Shown here: positions 39,930 through 51,267 of the stretch, one piece after another
Layout: each line of letters opens with the position of its first letter
Position numbering within the stretch: position 1 is the stretch's first letter
Program-made: the position numbers and the translations under genes
DNA from: Viscum album
Lineage: Eukaryota > Streptophyta > Magnoliopsida > Santalales > Viscaceae
Direction of reading: 5' to 3'
Assembly: GCA_963277665.1 (NCBI GenBank)
Contig: OY728157.1
Span: 369,782,067-369,846,066, forward strand
Length of the DNA: 64,000 bases
Notes under the pieces: generated by a model
What the model saw: only the letters and a program-made list of their open reading frames with translations
Database searches by the model: none
What the model was told of the DNA's origin: nothing

Positions 39930-40899
39930 TATAAGGCCCCAGCCTTAAACCTTACTTAATATTGAGTTATTACAAAATTACACATTGAGGATCTTTTCAG
40001 GTTTAGAGTTTTAGAGAATTAGATCATGAAACTTGCATTACATTCCACATTTAAAAAAAGTGGTTACATAAAAGACAGTATTCATTATTCCCATCAACAG
40101 AAACATATTGAAAATAAAACATGGATTATTTCTATACACATCCTTGACACTATCATCACATCATGTACCTTTCCCTTGACCTGTGAAAAACATTTCAAAA
40201 ACTTGGGATGAGCAAAAAAAGCTCAGTAAGGGTTATAAAAATATGAAAAGGAAACATGAGTTCATATATACATAAGAATGAAATCATACTTTACCCATAA
40301 AACATAGGCACTTTATTATACCTCATCAAACCATGAATAAATCATAGAAAACATAAGACATAAAGGTAACTTGAGGCATTCATAACATTCTTATGTAGGG
40401 AGTAACCCTCTTGGTTACGTTTGGAATACCCATCACAGTATATTCCCTAAATCTCGTCGGAGAAACCTTAACGTTTCACTCCTTCGCGTTACCCAATGAA
40501 TTGGAGAGCTATATCGGGCTCACCCGCCCTTAGTTTATCACGGAACCACCCGTCTTCATAATAATTCCCAAGAACCTCAACATAATCGTATCACATAAAA
40601 CATGCATAAAGGAAACATAACATTTCCACCTTTCAATCACAAGATATCAATACAACATATTGATATAACAACATTATGAAAACCATTTTCAATACCAAAA
40701 TAAAAGAAAAGTAAAACACGATATTTATTTTTCTTTTAAAAAGAATGTATGGCTTGTAGTGGAAGCCGAAACCCAAATAATGGTCACGGCGGCGGAGAAG
40801 TCATTGTCGCCGCATACGTACGACAAAAAGATTCCCTTTTGTCGTTTATTAAATGCGTCATATAAAAAAGATTCCTTTTGAATAAATTTAAAAGTCAAA
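39930..40899 (-). repeat. E3 left (3') LTR, distal part
   Basis: Aligns with 59099-60068 of the right LTR (both start TATAAGGCCCCAGCC). It is cut at 40899 by E2, whose TSD TCAAA occupies 40895-40899. Confidence 0.9.
40789..40813 (-). other. H2 GC-rich hairpin, E3 left LTR
   Basis: GCGGCG/CGCCGC stem with a 13-nt loop in very AT-rich surroundings. The right LTR has GCGGTG/CACCGC at the same place, so pairing is kept. A second hairpin, ACGACAAAA/TTTTGTCGT, follows at 40820-40845. Confidence 0.55.
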
Positions 40900-42480
40900 T
40901 GTAACACCCCAAGCTTCTACGGTACGCTTCTCTTTGAATAATGTGATAGTGTGTGTTGTACGCAACCCCGAGTTCTAACACACCATAACTAATCAAACTA
41001 GCCGTTATGAATAGTAATAACTACTTTTTGAAATTATATATTTTATATTTGAAAATGGACTTCATTTTTGAATTCGGAATATCGAATTTAGCCTAAGGTG
41101 AAATTTTGGTACATTTCGGATAACTTTCATATTTGGATGAATAGTGAAAATTACTAAATTTTAATTAAAAACAACTTTTTTAATCAAAATAATTAATAGT
41201 GATAAATTAAGAATTTGAGTGGTTTTAAAGTATATTTAGAATATAGTTTTACCATTTAATATAATGTTGGTCATTGGACATAATTTTACAATTAAACCGA
41301 ACATAAACAAGTGTCAATCTTTTGATAGTTATTATCTCTTAAAGACACGCTTTTTGTTTTGACAGCGGGATTTAATTTTAAATTAATTTCTGCCACTTCT
41401 GTGTTTTGAATTTAGGAAAATGGATTTCATATTTGGAATCAGGATGTTCAAATTGTGTAAATAGGTAACTTTTATTTTTAGACATTTTGAATAATTACTG
41501 CGGTAAATATTTTATTTACCATGGTTAAGGGTAAATCCGGTAAATAAGGGTTAACAAATAATATTATAATAATACTAAATTACCCTAAAACGTGTCTTAA
41601 CCCTATTGGTTGATACATGGTCGACCATGGGAATCTTTGGGTCTATTTTGGGACCCCATGGATCCACTTGTAAGTGATATTGACACTTTATTTTAATTAA
41701 GTTAAAATGAATACAAAAATGACACAAGCATATAGCTTTTTGAAAAACAATTGTTACATAGGGTTATATATGTTGGATTTTAGATTATAAATATTCATTA
41801 GAAATCTAAAAAGATTTCCTACATAATGATATTTTATTTATAATTTTTAGACATTAAATAATTTATTTTATTTATGACACAATGATGATGCAGTAATTAC
41901 TATAATAGTGAAAAATTAAAATAATTGATATTATAAATACCAAAATAAATATAATATGAAACTTTTAATGAATTAAACTAATTTTATAGGATAATATGAT
42001 ATATTAGGATTGATTTAATTGACTATGTTCGAAGTAATAAATCTGTTATGAGTTTCACAAAAATCAACTATTGAATAGTGTCAAAATTGACATAAAAGAG
42101 TTCTTAAAACAAATATTATATTATTAATTGATATAAAATTCCTAAAAATATAAGGTTCGGCCAAAAGACTTATATCATGATAGGTTCATCATTAATGTAC
42201 CACTTGGGGGTCTCTTGGATGTATATAGTAAGTTTATTAACCATATTATATAAAAATACAAAGAGACATTGTAAAAGTGAAACTAATTAACTTAGAGTTA
42301 ATACTTAAAGATAAGGTTAATATAAGAACCCAAACCTGTCTAAATTCTATTGGTTGAGTGGTTTTCGACCTATCCCCACCTTAACCTTTGAATAATAATC
42401 TTTGGAGCCATTAGAAACCGAATATAAATTTATTATAAATTAATATTTCTAGCTTTTCCAAAGGTGCCCCTCACCCCTCT

Positions 42481-42488
42481 TATAAAAG
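42481..42488 (+). promoter_or_regulatory. TATA box, E2 5' LTR
   Basis: TATAAAAG in CTCTTATAAAAGGGCACTCC, followed by a C/T-rich leader. It sets the probable U3/R boundary a few tens of bases downstream. Confidence 0.75.
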
Positions 42489-42824
42489 GGCACTCCTCCT
42501 TCTCATTTCTTCACACCTTCAATGCCTTTTGGTTCGACCAAACTCTGCCCAAATACTCTCCCAACATCCATCACTAAAACCTAGAGGCCTTAGTTTGATC
42601 ATAAATCCAACCTAAGGAGCCCTTTTGATCAAATCAAAAGGAAGAACCCGAAGAAGAGGTAATGATTTCACCACCCTTCTCCAAGTTCATTTCTTCTTCC
42701 ACTTCTTCTTCCTTTGTTCTTACCATTCTAAAATAATAAATCCAGTATCTCACATATACTGTGATGTTATTATAAATATGGTACAATCATATTCAGTATT
42801 CTATCCACCCTTTGAATAACATGT

Positions 42825-43069
42825 CACCATACGTGCGTACGTACGGCTTACCGTCTCCACGTCGTGGTGTAATTGTTATTCAATATAATATTATTTGGAT
42901 GGGTATAATAATGATGTTTAACTCATGTAAATAATAAATATAACATGTTAATGATTCTGTATATATGATATACCAGCCATTTATATATTATTTTAATATC
43001 AAAAGAATGATATTGTCGCTCGTGCGTACGTACGGACTACCGTCTCCACGAACGCGATGAGATTCATTC
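42825..43069 (+). other. H1 hairpin array, E2 5' LTR (two copies)
   Basis: Copy 1, 42825-42869: CACCA/TGGTG outer plus ACGTG/CACGT inner stem. Copy 2, 43005-43069: GAATGA/TCATTC, CGC/GCG and TCGTG/CACGA stems. Core starts 42836 and 43025 (189 bp apart). Both are inside the presumed intron 42659-43334 (676 nt). Confidence 0.82.
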
Positions 43070-43334
43070 TCCATCGTATCCATTCAAGTATAATTATCAT
43101 TTGATGATTTAAAAATGATGTTTAAGGACTGGATATCATTCTGGATATGAATAAGATACAACAACCATGGCTTATGTAACAAAACATATAAAAGAAAATG
43201 AGTAAGTTAACTCCCGAAACGACGATAATTCTAAGATATTATTAACAAATCAATGTTAAAAGATCATTTATGATATCATATTATTATATATGATTCTTGT
43301 ATAATTTAATAACAACTATTTCACCATTATACAG

Positions 43335-43369
43335 GAGGTTAACCTACCCCAACCAAGGAAAAGTACAAG
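43335..43369 (+). other. Putative 35-nt microexon, E2 5' LTR
   Basis: Acceptor ATTATACAG before, donor AAG|GTAAGG after. Begins GAGGTTAACC and ends GTACAAG. The second intron would run 43370-44420. Confidence 0.6.
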
Positions 43370-43634
43370 GTAAGGGTTTACTTTACAATCTCTTCATTAT
43401 CCGAGGTTGTTTATACGTAACAATCTACTGGGATCTCTTTATCATCCACATCCATGTTTCTTAAAAATGTATTTCAAAACATTTTTACTATTTACTAGAA
43501 TATGAGTTAAAGTCATTTATACCCTTTTTGACTTTTATAAGTGGTTTATAAAGGAATCTTTTGATCGTTTTCAAAACAAGGTCCTTTTTAACCTTTTCGA
43601 CAGAATTAAGGTAAGAATGTTTTCTTTAACTTAT

Positions 43635-43661
43635 ACGGCGGGTGCAGCTATTTTCCGTCGT
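43635..43661 (+). other. H2 hairpin, E2 5' LTR
   Basis: ACGGCGG/CCGTCGT, one mismatch. The 3' LTR copy pairs perfectly. Lies in the presumed second intron. Confidence 0.5.
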
Positions 43662-44081
43662 TATAAAATCTTCAAAGCTTCCCTTACAAGCTTATAAGAA
43701 TATTTTCAAAGAAAATGTTTTATTTTATATGGATCTTAAATGATTTCAAAATAAAAGGAGATATTTCTTTTAATAGAATTTCTATTTCATCTATGTCAAC
43801 ATCCTTTGATGGATTTTAAGATTATTTGAAGTTGATTTATTATGATACAAAACTTCTATATTGTATTGAAGGTTTTGTGATATGTTTGACTGTGGATGTG
43901 CTATTTTTATACCATTCATAGTTTATGGTGAAAGTATTGACATTTCGTATGCTAGTTTTAATACGAATGTTTATGTTATGTTTAATCCTTTTCATATGGG
44001 AATGCATTGGACTTAATATGTGACGGGTGGAGCCCGCTATAGCTCCACGATGCATCGGTAGGTCTCATGAGACAAACTAGT

Positions 44082-44136
44082 GTCTTGGCACAAGGCCTTG
44101 ACAAAATCTTATTTGTAGTCTTGGCACGAGGCCTTG
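44082..44136 (+). repeat. Short direct repeat in E2 5' LTR
   Basis: GTCTTGGCACAAGGCCTTG (44082-44100) recurs as GTCTTGGCACGAGGCCTTG (44118-44136). The 3' LTR has the pair at 52861-52879 and 52897-52915. Confidence 0.8.
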
Positions 44137-44668
44137 GCTATGTGGTTATGATAGTCTGGCATTATGCATTCCAACATTATGAAAGTGGTTATTGATTTTT
44201 GCATGTGATTATTCGATTAGTATAATATCCATGTGAATAAGTAAATGGCATTATTTCATTTTATTTATGACATACCATGTTGAAAGTTCATATTTAAAAG
44301 GCTTTTGTTTTAGTTATACATTGCCTTAAATGTTTATTCTTATTTATGAAAGTTTCCGCTATATTGTTATCCTTACTGGGCATTTGAGCTCACACCTTTT
44401 CTATGTTTTATTTTTCCCAGGATGTGAAGAAGTATGTTATGAATGACCTGCAGGGATTTTATGAGGGGTTAATAGTGTGGATTGTGGAAACATTATGTTG
44501 TGGTAGTAGTTTTTCATTTTATGATGTAATGTAAAACTTATGAATATATCTAGTGTTTCCAAGGCTACTAAACCAATCGGTCTTTCGAGATTTGATCTTT
44601 CTTGTGATCATGCCAATGTTATGTAATAATGCACCGACTCTGGGTAACTGGGGTTGGGGTGTTACAGT

Positions 44669-44680
44669 TGGTATCAGAGG
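44669..44680 (+). other. E2 primer binding site
   Basis: TGGTATCAGAGG two bases after the LTR: complementary to initiator tRNA-Met 3' end. Confidence 0.93.
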
Positions 44681-45167
44681 AAGTTTAGTACAAACCTTGG
44701 AAGCTAGATTTAGATAAACTCTGATTAGAGCACGTAGACCTAAGATGAACTTTGAGGATTAGTATAGAAGAACTTCCTAGAATTTTGGTATTGTAGAGAT
44801 TTTGTGAGTTTTCCAAGCAATACATCCATGTCTGGATACGAGCAGGTAGAGGCGGCTCTGGCACAGATGTACCTAGGGGTAAAACCCGAAAACACCGCTT
44901 TGAGCTAGACTCAAACGGGAACTGGTGCACGACAACGGGCCTTGCTGCACTCTTGGTTACGACACTCCAGGGGGATATGCTTAGGATAACTCTCATTTTC
45001 TTTACAAATCATTTTGAAGGGATTATGAGTATATACTTCCTCAAAGAAAACATTATTATGATTATGGATTATATCCATAAATAGTTCAATTTATGTTAAG
45101 TGTTTTATAAGTATGGGATTATGTATTTTGATTCATAAATTGAACTAGTTTATGCCATTGTTTAGAA
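44681..45167 (+). other. E2 5' leader with GC-richer island
   Basis: Untranslated leader between PBS and gag. 44825-44985 is clearly richer in G+C than the rest and holds a 26-codon ATG frame (44828-44908) and a longer ATG-less open frame. The E1 leader is about 240 bp against about 490 here, so this may be an added or captured piece. Function unknown. Confidence 0.5.
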
Positions 45168-46286
45168 ATGGCGCCTAGTGGAAGAAATGGAAACTGTATC
45201 AATGCACGCACTCCATGTAGAGATTTCCCTCCTGCTCAAGATAATTATAGTGGGGCTGGTGATGCAACTGGTGCTGATCAGCTAATCACCATACTGGGAC
45301 AACTTACTCAGGTTATAAATAATAACCTTACCCGTATGGAGCACCCTGATCCACAGCGTGGAGGATCAATGTTAGATCGATTCATGAGGAAACAACCACC
45401 AACGTTCAATGGGAATACAAATCCCTTAGTAGTTGAGCAATGGATATTTTCCCTAGAGAAAATATTTTAGGCTTTGGGGAGCAGTGAAAGGGAAAAAGTT
45501 ATCATGGAAGTTTACCGCCTCACTGGAGATGCTGATCAATGGTGGTCATTGATTCAGAACATGAAGGAAGATGATGAAGTATCAAATATGGAATGGAGGG
45601 AGTTCAAAGATCTGTTTTTAGAAAAATACTTCCCTCGCGACCATCGAGAAGATATGGAAAGGCAATTTCTGAGTCTGAGACAGAAGGAGGATGAGAATGT
45701 CACAAAGTATGAGGCTAACTTTACAAGGTTAGCGAGGTATGCTAGAGATTATATTCGCAACCCAAGAAGTAAGATTGATCGTTTCTTTGATGGGTTAAAA
45801 CCATTTCTCCGTCGAGCGTTAGTCTCACAATCCTTTTCATCGTACGAAGACATTGTCTCATGTGCTATCAAGACCGAAAAGGAATTCTCTAAGTCTTATG
45901 ACTTTAAAGCAAAGAAAGAGAAGAAGAGACCTGCTGATCAATCTGGGAATGGAAATAAGGGGAAGAAGGGAAAGGTTGAATATCCATCTTGTGGTAAATG
46001 CGGGAAGAAACATCCTGGTACTTGCTTGAAGGGAATGGGAGTCTGTTACAAGTGTGGTGAAAAAGGCCACCAAGCTCATGATTGCAAGGGGAAGAAGGAA
46101 GCTACCAACGTTCAGTGCTACAGTTGCAGGGAGATGGGGCATTATGCAAATGCATGTCCTAAGAGTCAGGAGAACTTACCTAAGAAAAGGCCAAGGGATC
46201 AAGGCCAGGCTTATGCTATCACTACTGCTGAGGTAGAAGCTCCGAAAGACGTGGTGGCAGGTAATTTATGGTTTCCTCAAGTTTAG
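45168..46286 (+). pseudogene. gag: E2 gag (one in-frame stop)
   Basis: Gag polyprotein, the particle-forming and RNA-binding part. ATG 45168 is the first long-frame start after the PBS and opens MAPSGRNGNC. The core gag fold is marked by FMRKQPPTFNG, DADQWWSLIQNM and FKDLFLEKYFP, then FFDGLKPFLRRAL. A Lys-rich linker leads to three Cys/His knuckles: CGKCGKKHPGTC, CYKCGEKGHQAHDC (from 46043) and CYSCREMGHYANAC. A TAG at 45468-45470 breaks the frame after codon 100. The continuation is in the same frame, so a single CAG-to-TAG change is the simplest cause. The frame ends at TAG 46284-46286 because of a shift into the protease. Length is otherwise normal for the clade. Confidence 0.9.
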
Positions 46287-46567
46287 CAAATGCATTATTT
46301 GATTCTGGATCATCGCATTGTTTCATATCTTCCCAGTTTGCTAAGAAAATTAGATATTTCCAATTTGATTTAATAAGGGAGTTGTCAGTTAAAACTCCTA
46401 AGGGAAGTATCGTTGCAACAAAGTTTTGTGAATCAGTCCCCATTAGAGCACATAAATTTTCTTTATCTGCTGATTTCATCGTCATACCTATGATTGAGTT
46501 TGATATAATCCTCGGTATGGACTGGCTTTCGGACTATGATGCGAAGATTTATTGTAAGAAGAAATAG
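46268..46567 (+). pseudogene. E2 aspartic protease region
   Basis: Retropepsin-like protease that would cut the Gag-Pol polyprotein. ALFDSGSSHCFISSQ (46295-46339) holds the catalytic D-S-G triad, and the hydrophobic ILGMDWLSDYDAK end is present near 46508-46546. It is one base out of frame with gag. The junction lies at a T-run, 46265-46267, and loss of one T there would explain it. The frame stops at TAG 46565-46567, then continues uninterrupted in the same frame into RT, so this is a second probable CAG-to-TAG stop. The ATG at 46268 is internal, not a true start. Confidence 0.88.
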
Positions 46568-46744
46568 GTTACGATTCTTGATGATAATGATAAGGAGCAC
46601 CTTATTTTTAGAGCAGAATCGTCACCACCAAATTCTTATTTAGATCCACCCCCAGTAGCTCAACTTAATTCAATTGTTGGGGAGGAAGAGAATGAAATAA
46701 CTGTCGGTGAGGAAAGGAATGTTCAAATAGAGGATGTACCTGTT

Positions 46745-49633
46745 GTGAAAGAATTTGTAGATGTATTTCTGGAAGATTTACCTGGACATCCTCCAGAACG
46801 AGAAGATGAGTTTTCTATTGATTTGATTCCGGGATCAAGGCCTATATCGAAGACCCCTTATAGAATGGCCACTGTAGAGTTAGTCGAACTAAAGAAACAA
46901 CTAGAGGAATTGAGTAATAAGGGATTTATTCGCCCTAGTGTTTCTCCATGGGGAGCCCCTGTTCTTTTTGTTAAAAAGAAAGATGGATCTATGAGGTTAT
47001 GTATCGACTACAGGGAGATCAATGCTATAACGATAAAGAACAAGTATCCCCTACCTCGTATTGATGATTTATTTGACCAACTGCATGGATCTCAATACTT
47101 TTCAAAGATTGACCTTCGATCTGGATACCATCAGTTGTGTGTGAATAAGGAAGACATTCCGAAAACAGCATTTCGAACCAGGTACAGGCATTACAAGTTT
47201 ACTTTAATGCCGTTTGGATTGACTAATGCACCCTCTGTATTCATGGATATAATGAATAGAGTTTTCAAGGAGTATCTCGATGAATTTTTGGTGGTATTTA
47301 TTGATGATATATTGGTATACTCCAAAACCTACGAAGATCATGAAAATCACTTGCGCATTATCTTGAAGACTCTGAGGAGGCATGAATTATATGGGAAGTT
47401 TAGCAAGTGTGAATTCTGGCTTCAGGAGATTTCTTTTCTTGGCCATATTGTCTCTAAAGATGGAATCTCTGTTGATCCTTCTAAGACCAAGGCAATCCAC
47501 GAATGGCCAGAACCTACGAGTATAACTGAGGTACGTAGTTTTATTGGTTTGGCAGGTTATTATCGACGTTTCGTCCAGAATTTTGCCCAATTGGCTAACC
47601 CATTAACGAAGCTCACACGTAAAGGGGTTAAATTTGTTTGGACAAAAGAGTGTGAAGAATGTTTCGAAGAACTGAAGAGAAGTTTAGTCAATGCTCCTAT
47701 ATTGACTCTACCATCGGGGAATGATGGGTTCGTTATTTATAGTGATGCATCGAAGAAAGGACTTGGCTGTGTCCTTATGCAGAATGATAGAGTTATTGCC
47801 TATGCATCACGACAGTTGAAAATTCATGAACAAAACTATCCTACTCATGATCTCGAGTTAGCAGTAGTGATCTTTGCTTTGAAGATATGGAGGCACTACC
47901 TCTATGGTGAAAAATGTGAGATTTATACTGATCACAAGAGTTTGAAGTATATTTTCTCACAAAAAGAACTCAACATGAGGCAAAGGAGATGGCTTGAATT
48001 ACTCATGGATTATGATTGTACGATACACTACCACCCAGGGAAGGCAAACAAGGTGGCAGATGCCTTGAGTAGAAAAGACCATGGAGTTTTGAACAATATG
48101 AGAATTGAAAGGGATCCAATTTTCCTGGATCTAGTGAAGATGGACATGGGAATAACCAGGGAAGGTGAAACATCAATGCTTTTTCAAATAGTTGCCAAAC
48201 CATCTTTACTAGAAAGGATTAAGAGTTCTCAGACCGATGATGAAGAATTCCAAAAGAAGATTAAAGCTGTGAATGATGGGAGATTGAGAGACTTTGTGTA
48301 TGAAGATGGAATTTTGAAATTCGGGAAGAGACTTTGTGTTCCCAATATACCTGATCTAAAAAGGGAATTGCTGGATGATGCTCATAGTTCCATTTTCACT
48401 ATACACCCTAGGAGCACCAAAATGTATAGAGATTTGAAGGAACATTTTTGGTGGGACAACATGAAGAGGGAGATTGCTGATTTTGTGTCAAGATGTATGG
48501 TTTGTCAACAAGTGAAAGCTGGAAGGCAACAGCCTGGAGGAGTCATGCAACCTCTTCCCATACCGGAGTGGAAATGGGACAATGTTACGATGGACTTTGT
48601 CATGGGGCTACCAAAGAATCCTAGAAGGAATGATGCAATATGGGTTATTGTTGATCGTCTTACCAAGACAGCACATTTTCTTGCTATAAGAGAAGATCTA
48701 CCCCTGGAACGTCTAGCAAGACTATATATTAATGAAGTTGTGAGACTTCATGGAGTACCCCTATCGATTGTTTCTGATCGTGATCCCCGTTTTACTTCAA
48801 GATTCTGGAAAAGTCTTCAGAAATCCCTGGATACTGAACTTCATTTGAGCACTCCTTACCACCCTCAGACAGACGGACAATCAGAAAGGACTATTCAAAC
48901 CTTAGAAGACATGTTGAGATCTTGCTCACTTGACTTTCAGGGTATGTGGGATCAATATTTACCTTTGGTAGAATTTTCCTATAACAATAGCTTCCATTCG
49001 AGTATTCAGATGGCACCATATGAAGCGTTATACAGAAAGAGATGTCGTACACCAACCTGTTGGGATGACGTTGGTGAAAGAAAACTTATAGGCCCAGAAC
49101 TGGTGGAGGAAACAATGGAAAAGGTGAAGGTAATCCAAAATCACATCAAAGCAGCTCAAAGTAGGCAGAAGAGCTATGCCGATAATCGAAGGAAGGATTT
49201 GGAATTTCAAGTCGGTGATCATGTTTTCCTAAAGGTATCTCCATGGAAGGGAGTCATACTTTTTGGAAAGAAAGGTAAATTGAGTCCCAGGTACATCAGA
49301 CCTTTCGAAATTCTAGAACGAATTGGGGTTGTAGCTTACCGATTGGCAATGCCGCCAAGTCTCTCCAAAGTTCACGATGTGTTCCACGTATCTCTATTGA
49401 GGAAATACATGCCTGATCCGACGCATGTACTCACCTGTGAGGAATTAGAACTGGAACCCGATCTGTCTTATTGCGAAGAGCCCGTCAAGATTCTTGATAC
49501 GAGAGAACAAGTGCTGAGAAACCGGACGACGCGTCTGGTAAAAGTTTTGTGGAGAAACCATAAGATGGAAGAGGCAACGTGGGAACCCGAGGAACTTATG
49601 ATGAAGAACCACCCAATTCTTTTAATGCATTAA
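46745..49633 (+). CDS. pol: E2 pol: RT, RNase H, integrase, chromodomain-like tail (962 codons)
   Basis: Copies element RNA into DNA and inserts it into chromatin. The frame is open from 46568; ATG 46745 is just the first Met. Residue numbers count from it. Reverse transcriptase: [19 protein letters not shown], then FIDDIL with the catalytic D187 and D188. RNase H: D334 (YSDAS), E371 (HDLELA), D396 (YTDHKSL), D439 (VADALSR). Integrase: zinc-binding H547, H554, C584, C587; catalytic D617, D678 and E714, with 35 residues between the last two (DD35E). The GPY/F position reads IRPFEIL (R852 for Gly). The C-terminus [20 protein letters not shown] resembles the chromodomain of the Tekay/Del clade, which binds modified histones. 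No internal stop. Normally expressed as one Gag-Pol protein, impossible here because of the upstream breaks. Confidence 0.95.
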   Translation: MKEFVDVFLEDLPGHPPEREDEFSIDLIPGSRPISKTPYRMATVELVELKKQLEELSNKGFIRPSVSPWGAPVLFVKKKDGSMRLCIDYREINAITIKNKYPLPRIDDLFDQLHGSQYFSKIDLRSGYHQLCVNKEDIPKTAFRTRYRHYKFTLMPFGLTNAPSVFMDIMNRVFKEYLDEFLVVFIDDILVYSKTYEDHENHLRIILKTLRRHELYGKFSKCEFWLQEISFLGHIVSKDGISVDPSKTKAIHEWPEPTSITEVRSFIGLAGYYRRFVQNFAQLANPLTKLTRKGVKFVWTKECEECFEELKRSLVNAPILTLPSGNDGFVIYSDASKKGLGCVLMQNDRVIAYASRQLKIHEQNYPTHDLELAVVIFALKIWRHYLYGEKCEIYTDHKSLKYIFSQKELNMRQRRWLELLMDYDCTIHYHPGKANKVADALSRKDHGVLNNMRIERDPIFLDLVKMDMGITREGETSMLFQIVAKPSLLERIKSSQTDDEEFQKKIKAVNDGRLRDFVYEDGILKFGKRLCVPNIPDLKRELLDDAHSSIFTIHPRSTKMYRDLKEHFWWDNMKREIADFVSRCMVCQQVKAGRQQPGGVMQPLPIPEWKWDNVTMDFVMGLPKNPRRNDAIWVIVDRLTKTAHFLAIREDLPLERLARLYINEVVRLHGVPLSIVSDRDPRFTSRFWKSLQKSLDTELHLSTPYHPQTDGQSERTIQTLEDMLRSCSLDFQGMWDQYLPLVEFSYNNSFHSSIQMAPYEALYRKRCRTPTCWDDVGERKLIGPELVEETMEKVKVIQNHIKAAQSRQKSYADNRRKDLEFQVGDHVFLKVSPWKGVILFGKKGKLSPRYIRPFEILERIGVVAYRLAMPPSLSKVHDVFHVSLLRKYMPDPTHVLTCEELELEPDLSYCEEPVKILDTREQVLRNRTTRLVKVLWRNHKMEEATWEPEELMMKNHPILLMH

Positions 49634-49664
49634 TACCCTAGAAATGGCGAGGACGCAATTATTT

Positions 49665-49678
49665 GAAGGAGGGGAGAA
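49665..49678 (+). other. E2 polypurine tract
   Basis: GAAGGAGGGGAGAA directly before the 3' LTR. Confidence 0.9.
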
Positions 49679-51259
49679 TGTAACACCCCAAGCTTCTACG
49701 GTACGCTTCTCTTTGAATAATGTGATAGTGTGTGTTGTACGCAACACCGAGTTCTAACACACCATAACTAATCAAACTAGCCGTTATGAATAGTAATACC
49801 TACTTTTTGAAATTATATATTTTATATTTGAAAATGGACTTCATTTTTGGATTCGGCATATCGAATTTAGCCTAAGGTGAAATTTTGGTACATTTCGGAT
49901 AACTTTCATATTTTGATGAATAGTGAAAATTACTAAATTTTAATTAAAAACAACTTTTTTAATCAAAATAATTAATAGTGATAAATTATTAATTTGAGTG
50001 GTTTTAAAGTATATTTAGAATATATTTTTACCTTTTAATATAATGTTGGTCATTGGACATAATTTTACAATTAAACCGAACATAAACAATTGTCAATCTT
50101 TTGATAGTTATTATCTCTTAAAGACACGCTTTTTGTTTTGACAGCGGGAATTAATTTTAAATTAATTTCTGCCACTTCTGTGTTTTGAATTTAGGAAAAT
50201 GGATTCCATATTTGGAATCAGGATTTTCAAATTGTGTAAATAGGTAACTTTTATTTTTAGACATTTTGAATAATTACTGCGGTAAATATTTTATTTACCA
50301 TGGTTAAGGGTAAATCCGATAAATAAGGGTTAAAAAATAATATTATAATAATACTAAATTACCCTAAAACGTGTCTTAACCCTATTGGTTGATACATGGT
50401 CGACCATGGGAATCTTTGGGTCTATTTTGGGACCCCATGGATCCACTTGTAAGTGATAATGACACTTTATTTTAATTAAGTTAAAATGAATACAAAAATG
50501 ACACAAGCATATATCTTTTAGAAAAACAATTGTTACATAGGGTTATATATGTTGGATTTTAGATTATAAATATTCATTAGAAAGCTAAAACGAATTCCTA
50601 CATAATTATAGTTTATTTATAATTTTTAGACATTAAATAATTTATTTTATTTATGACACAATGATGATGCAGTAATTACTATAATAGTGAAAAATTAAAA
50701 TAATTGATATTATAAATACCCAAATAATTATAATATGGAACTTTTAATGAATTAAACTAATTTTCTAGGATAATATGATATATTAGGATTTATTTAATTT
50801 ACTTTTTTAGAAGTAATCAATCTGTTATGAGTTTCACAAAAATCAACTATTGAATAGTGTCAAAATTGACATAAAAGAGTTCTTAAAACAAATATTATAT
50901 TATTAATTGATATTAAATTCCTAAAAATATAATGTTCGGCCAAGAGACTTATATCATGATAGGTTCATCATTAATGTACCACTTGGGGGTCGCTTGGATG
51001 TATATAGTAAGTTTATTAACCATATTATATAAAAATACAAAGAGACATTGTAAAAGTGAAACTAATTAACTTAGAGTTAATACTTAAAGATAAGGTTAAT
51101 ATAAGTACCCAAACCTGTCTAAATTCTATTGGATGAGTGGTTTTCGACCTAACCCCACCTTAACCTTTGAATAATAAGCTTTTGAGCCATTAGAAACCGA
51201 ATATTAATTTATTATAAATTAATATTTCTAGCTTTTCCAAAGGTGCCCCTCACCCCTCT

Positions 51260-51267
51260 TATAAAAG
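51260..51267 (+). promoter_or_regulatory. TATA box, E2 3' LTR
   Basis: TATAAAAG in the same context as at 42481. Could start readthrough transcription into E3 DNA. Confidence 0.7.

Larger units (their letters stand above)
40900..44666 (+). repeat. E2 5' LTR
   Basis: 3767 bp, TGTAACACCCCAAG to GTTACA. Contains TATA box 42481, donor-like AGAG|GTAATG at 42658/42659, two H1 hairpins, microexon 43335-43369, H2 hairpin 43635-43661 and an acceptor-like TTTTTCCCAG ending at 44420. Confidence 0.96.

Noticed and set aside
42625..42819. 64-codon frame shared by both E2 LTRs
   Set aside because: It recurs only because LTRs are repeated. It crosses the donor-like site and codes for a low-complexity Phe-rich string.
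44685..44996. 103-codon minus-strand frame opposite the E2 leader
   Set aside because: Overlaps the PBS and leader on the opposite strand, with no recognisable domain.
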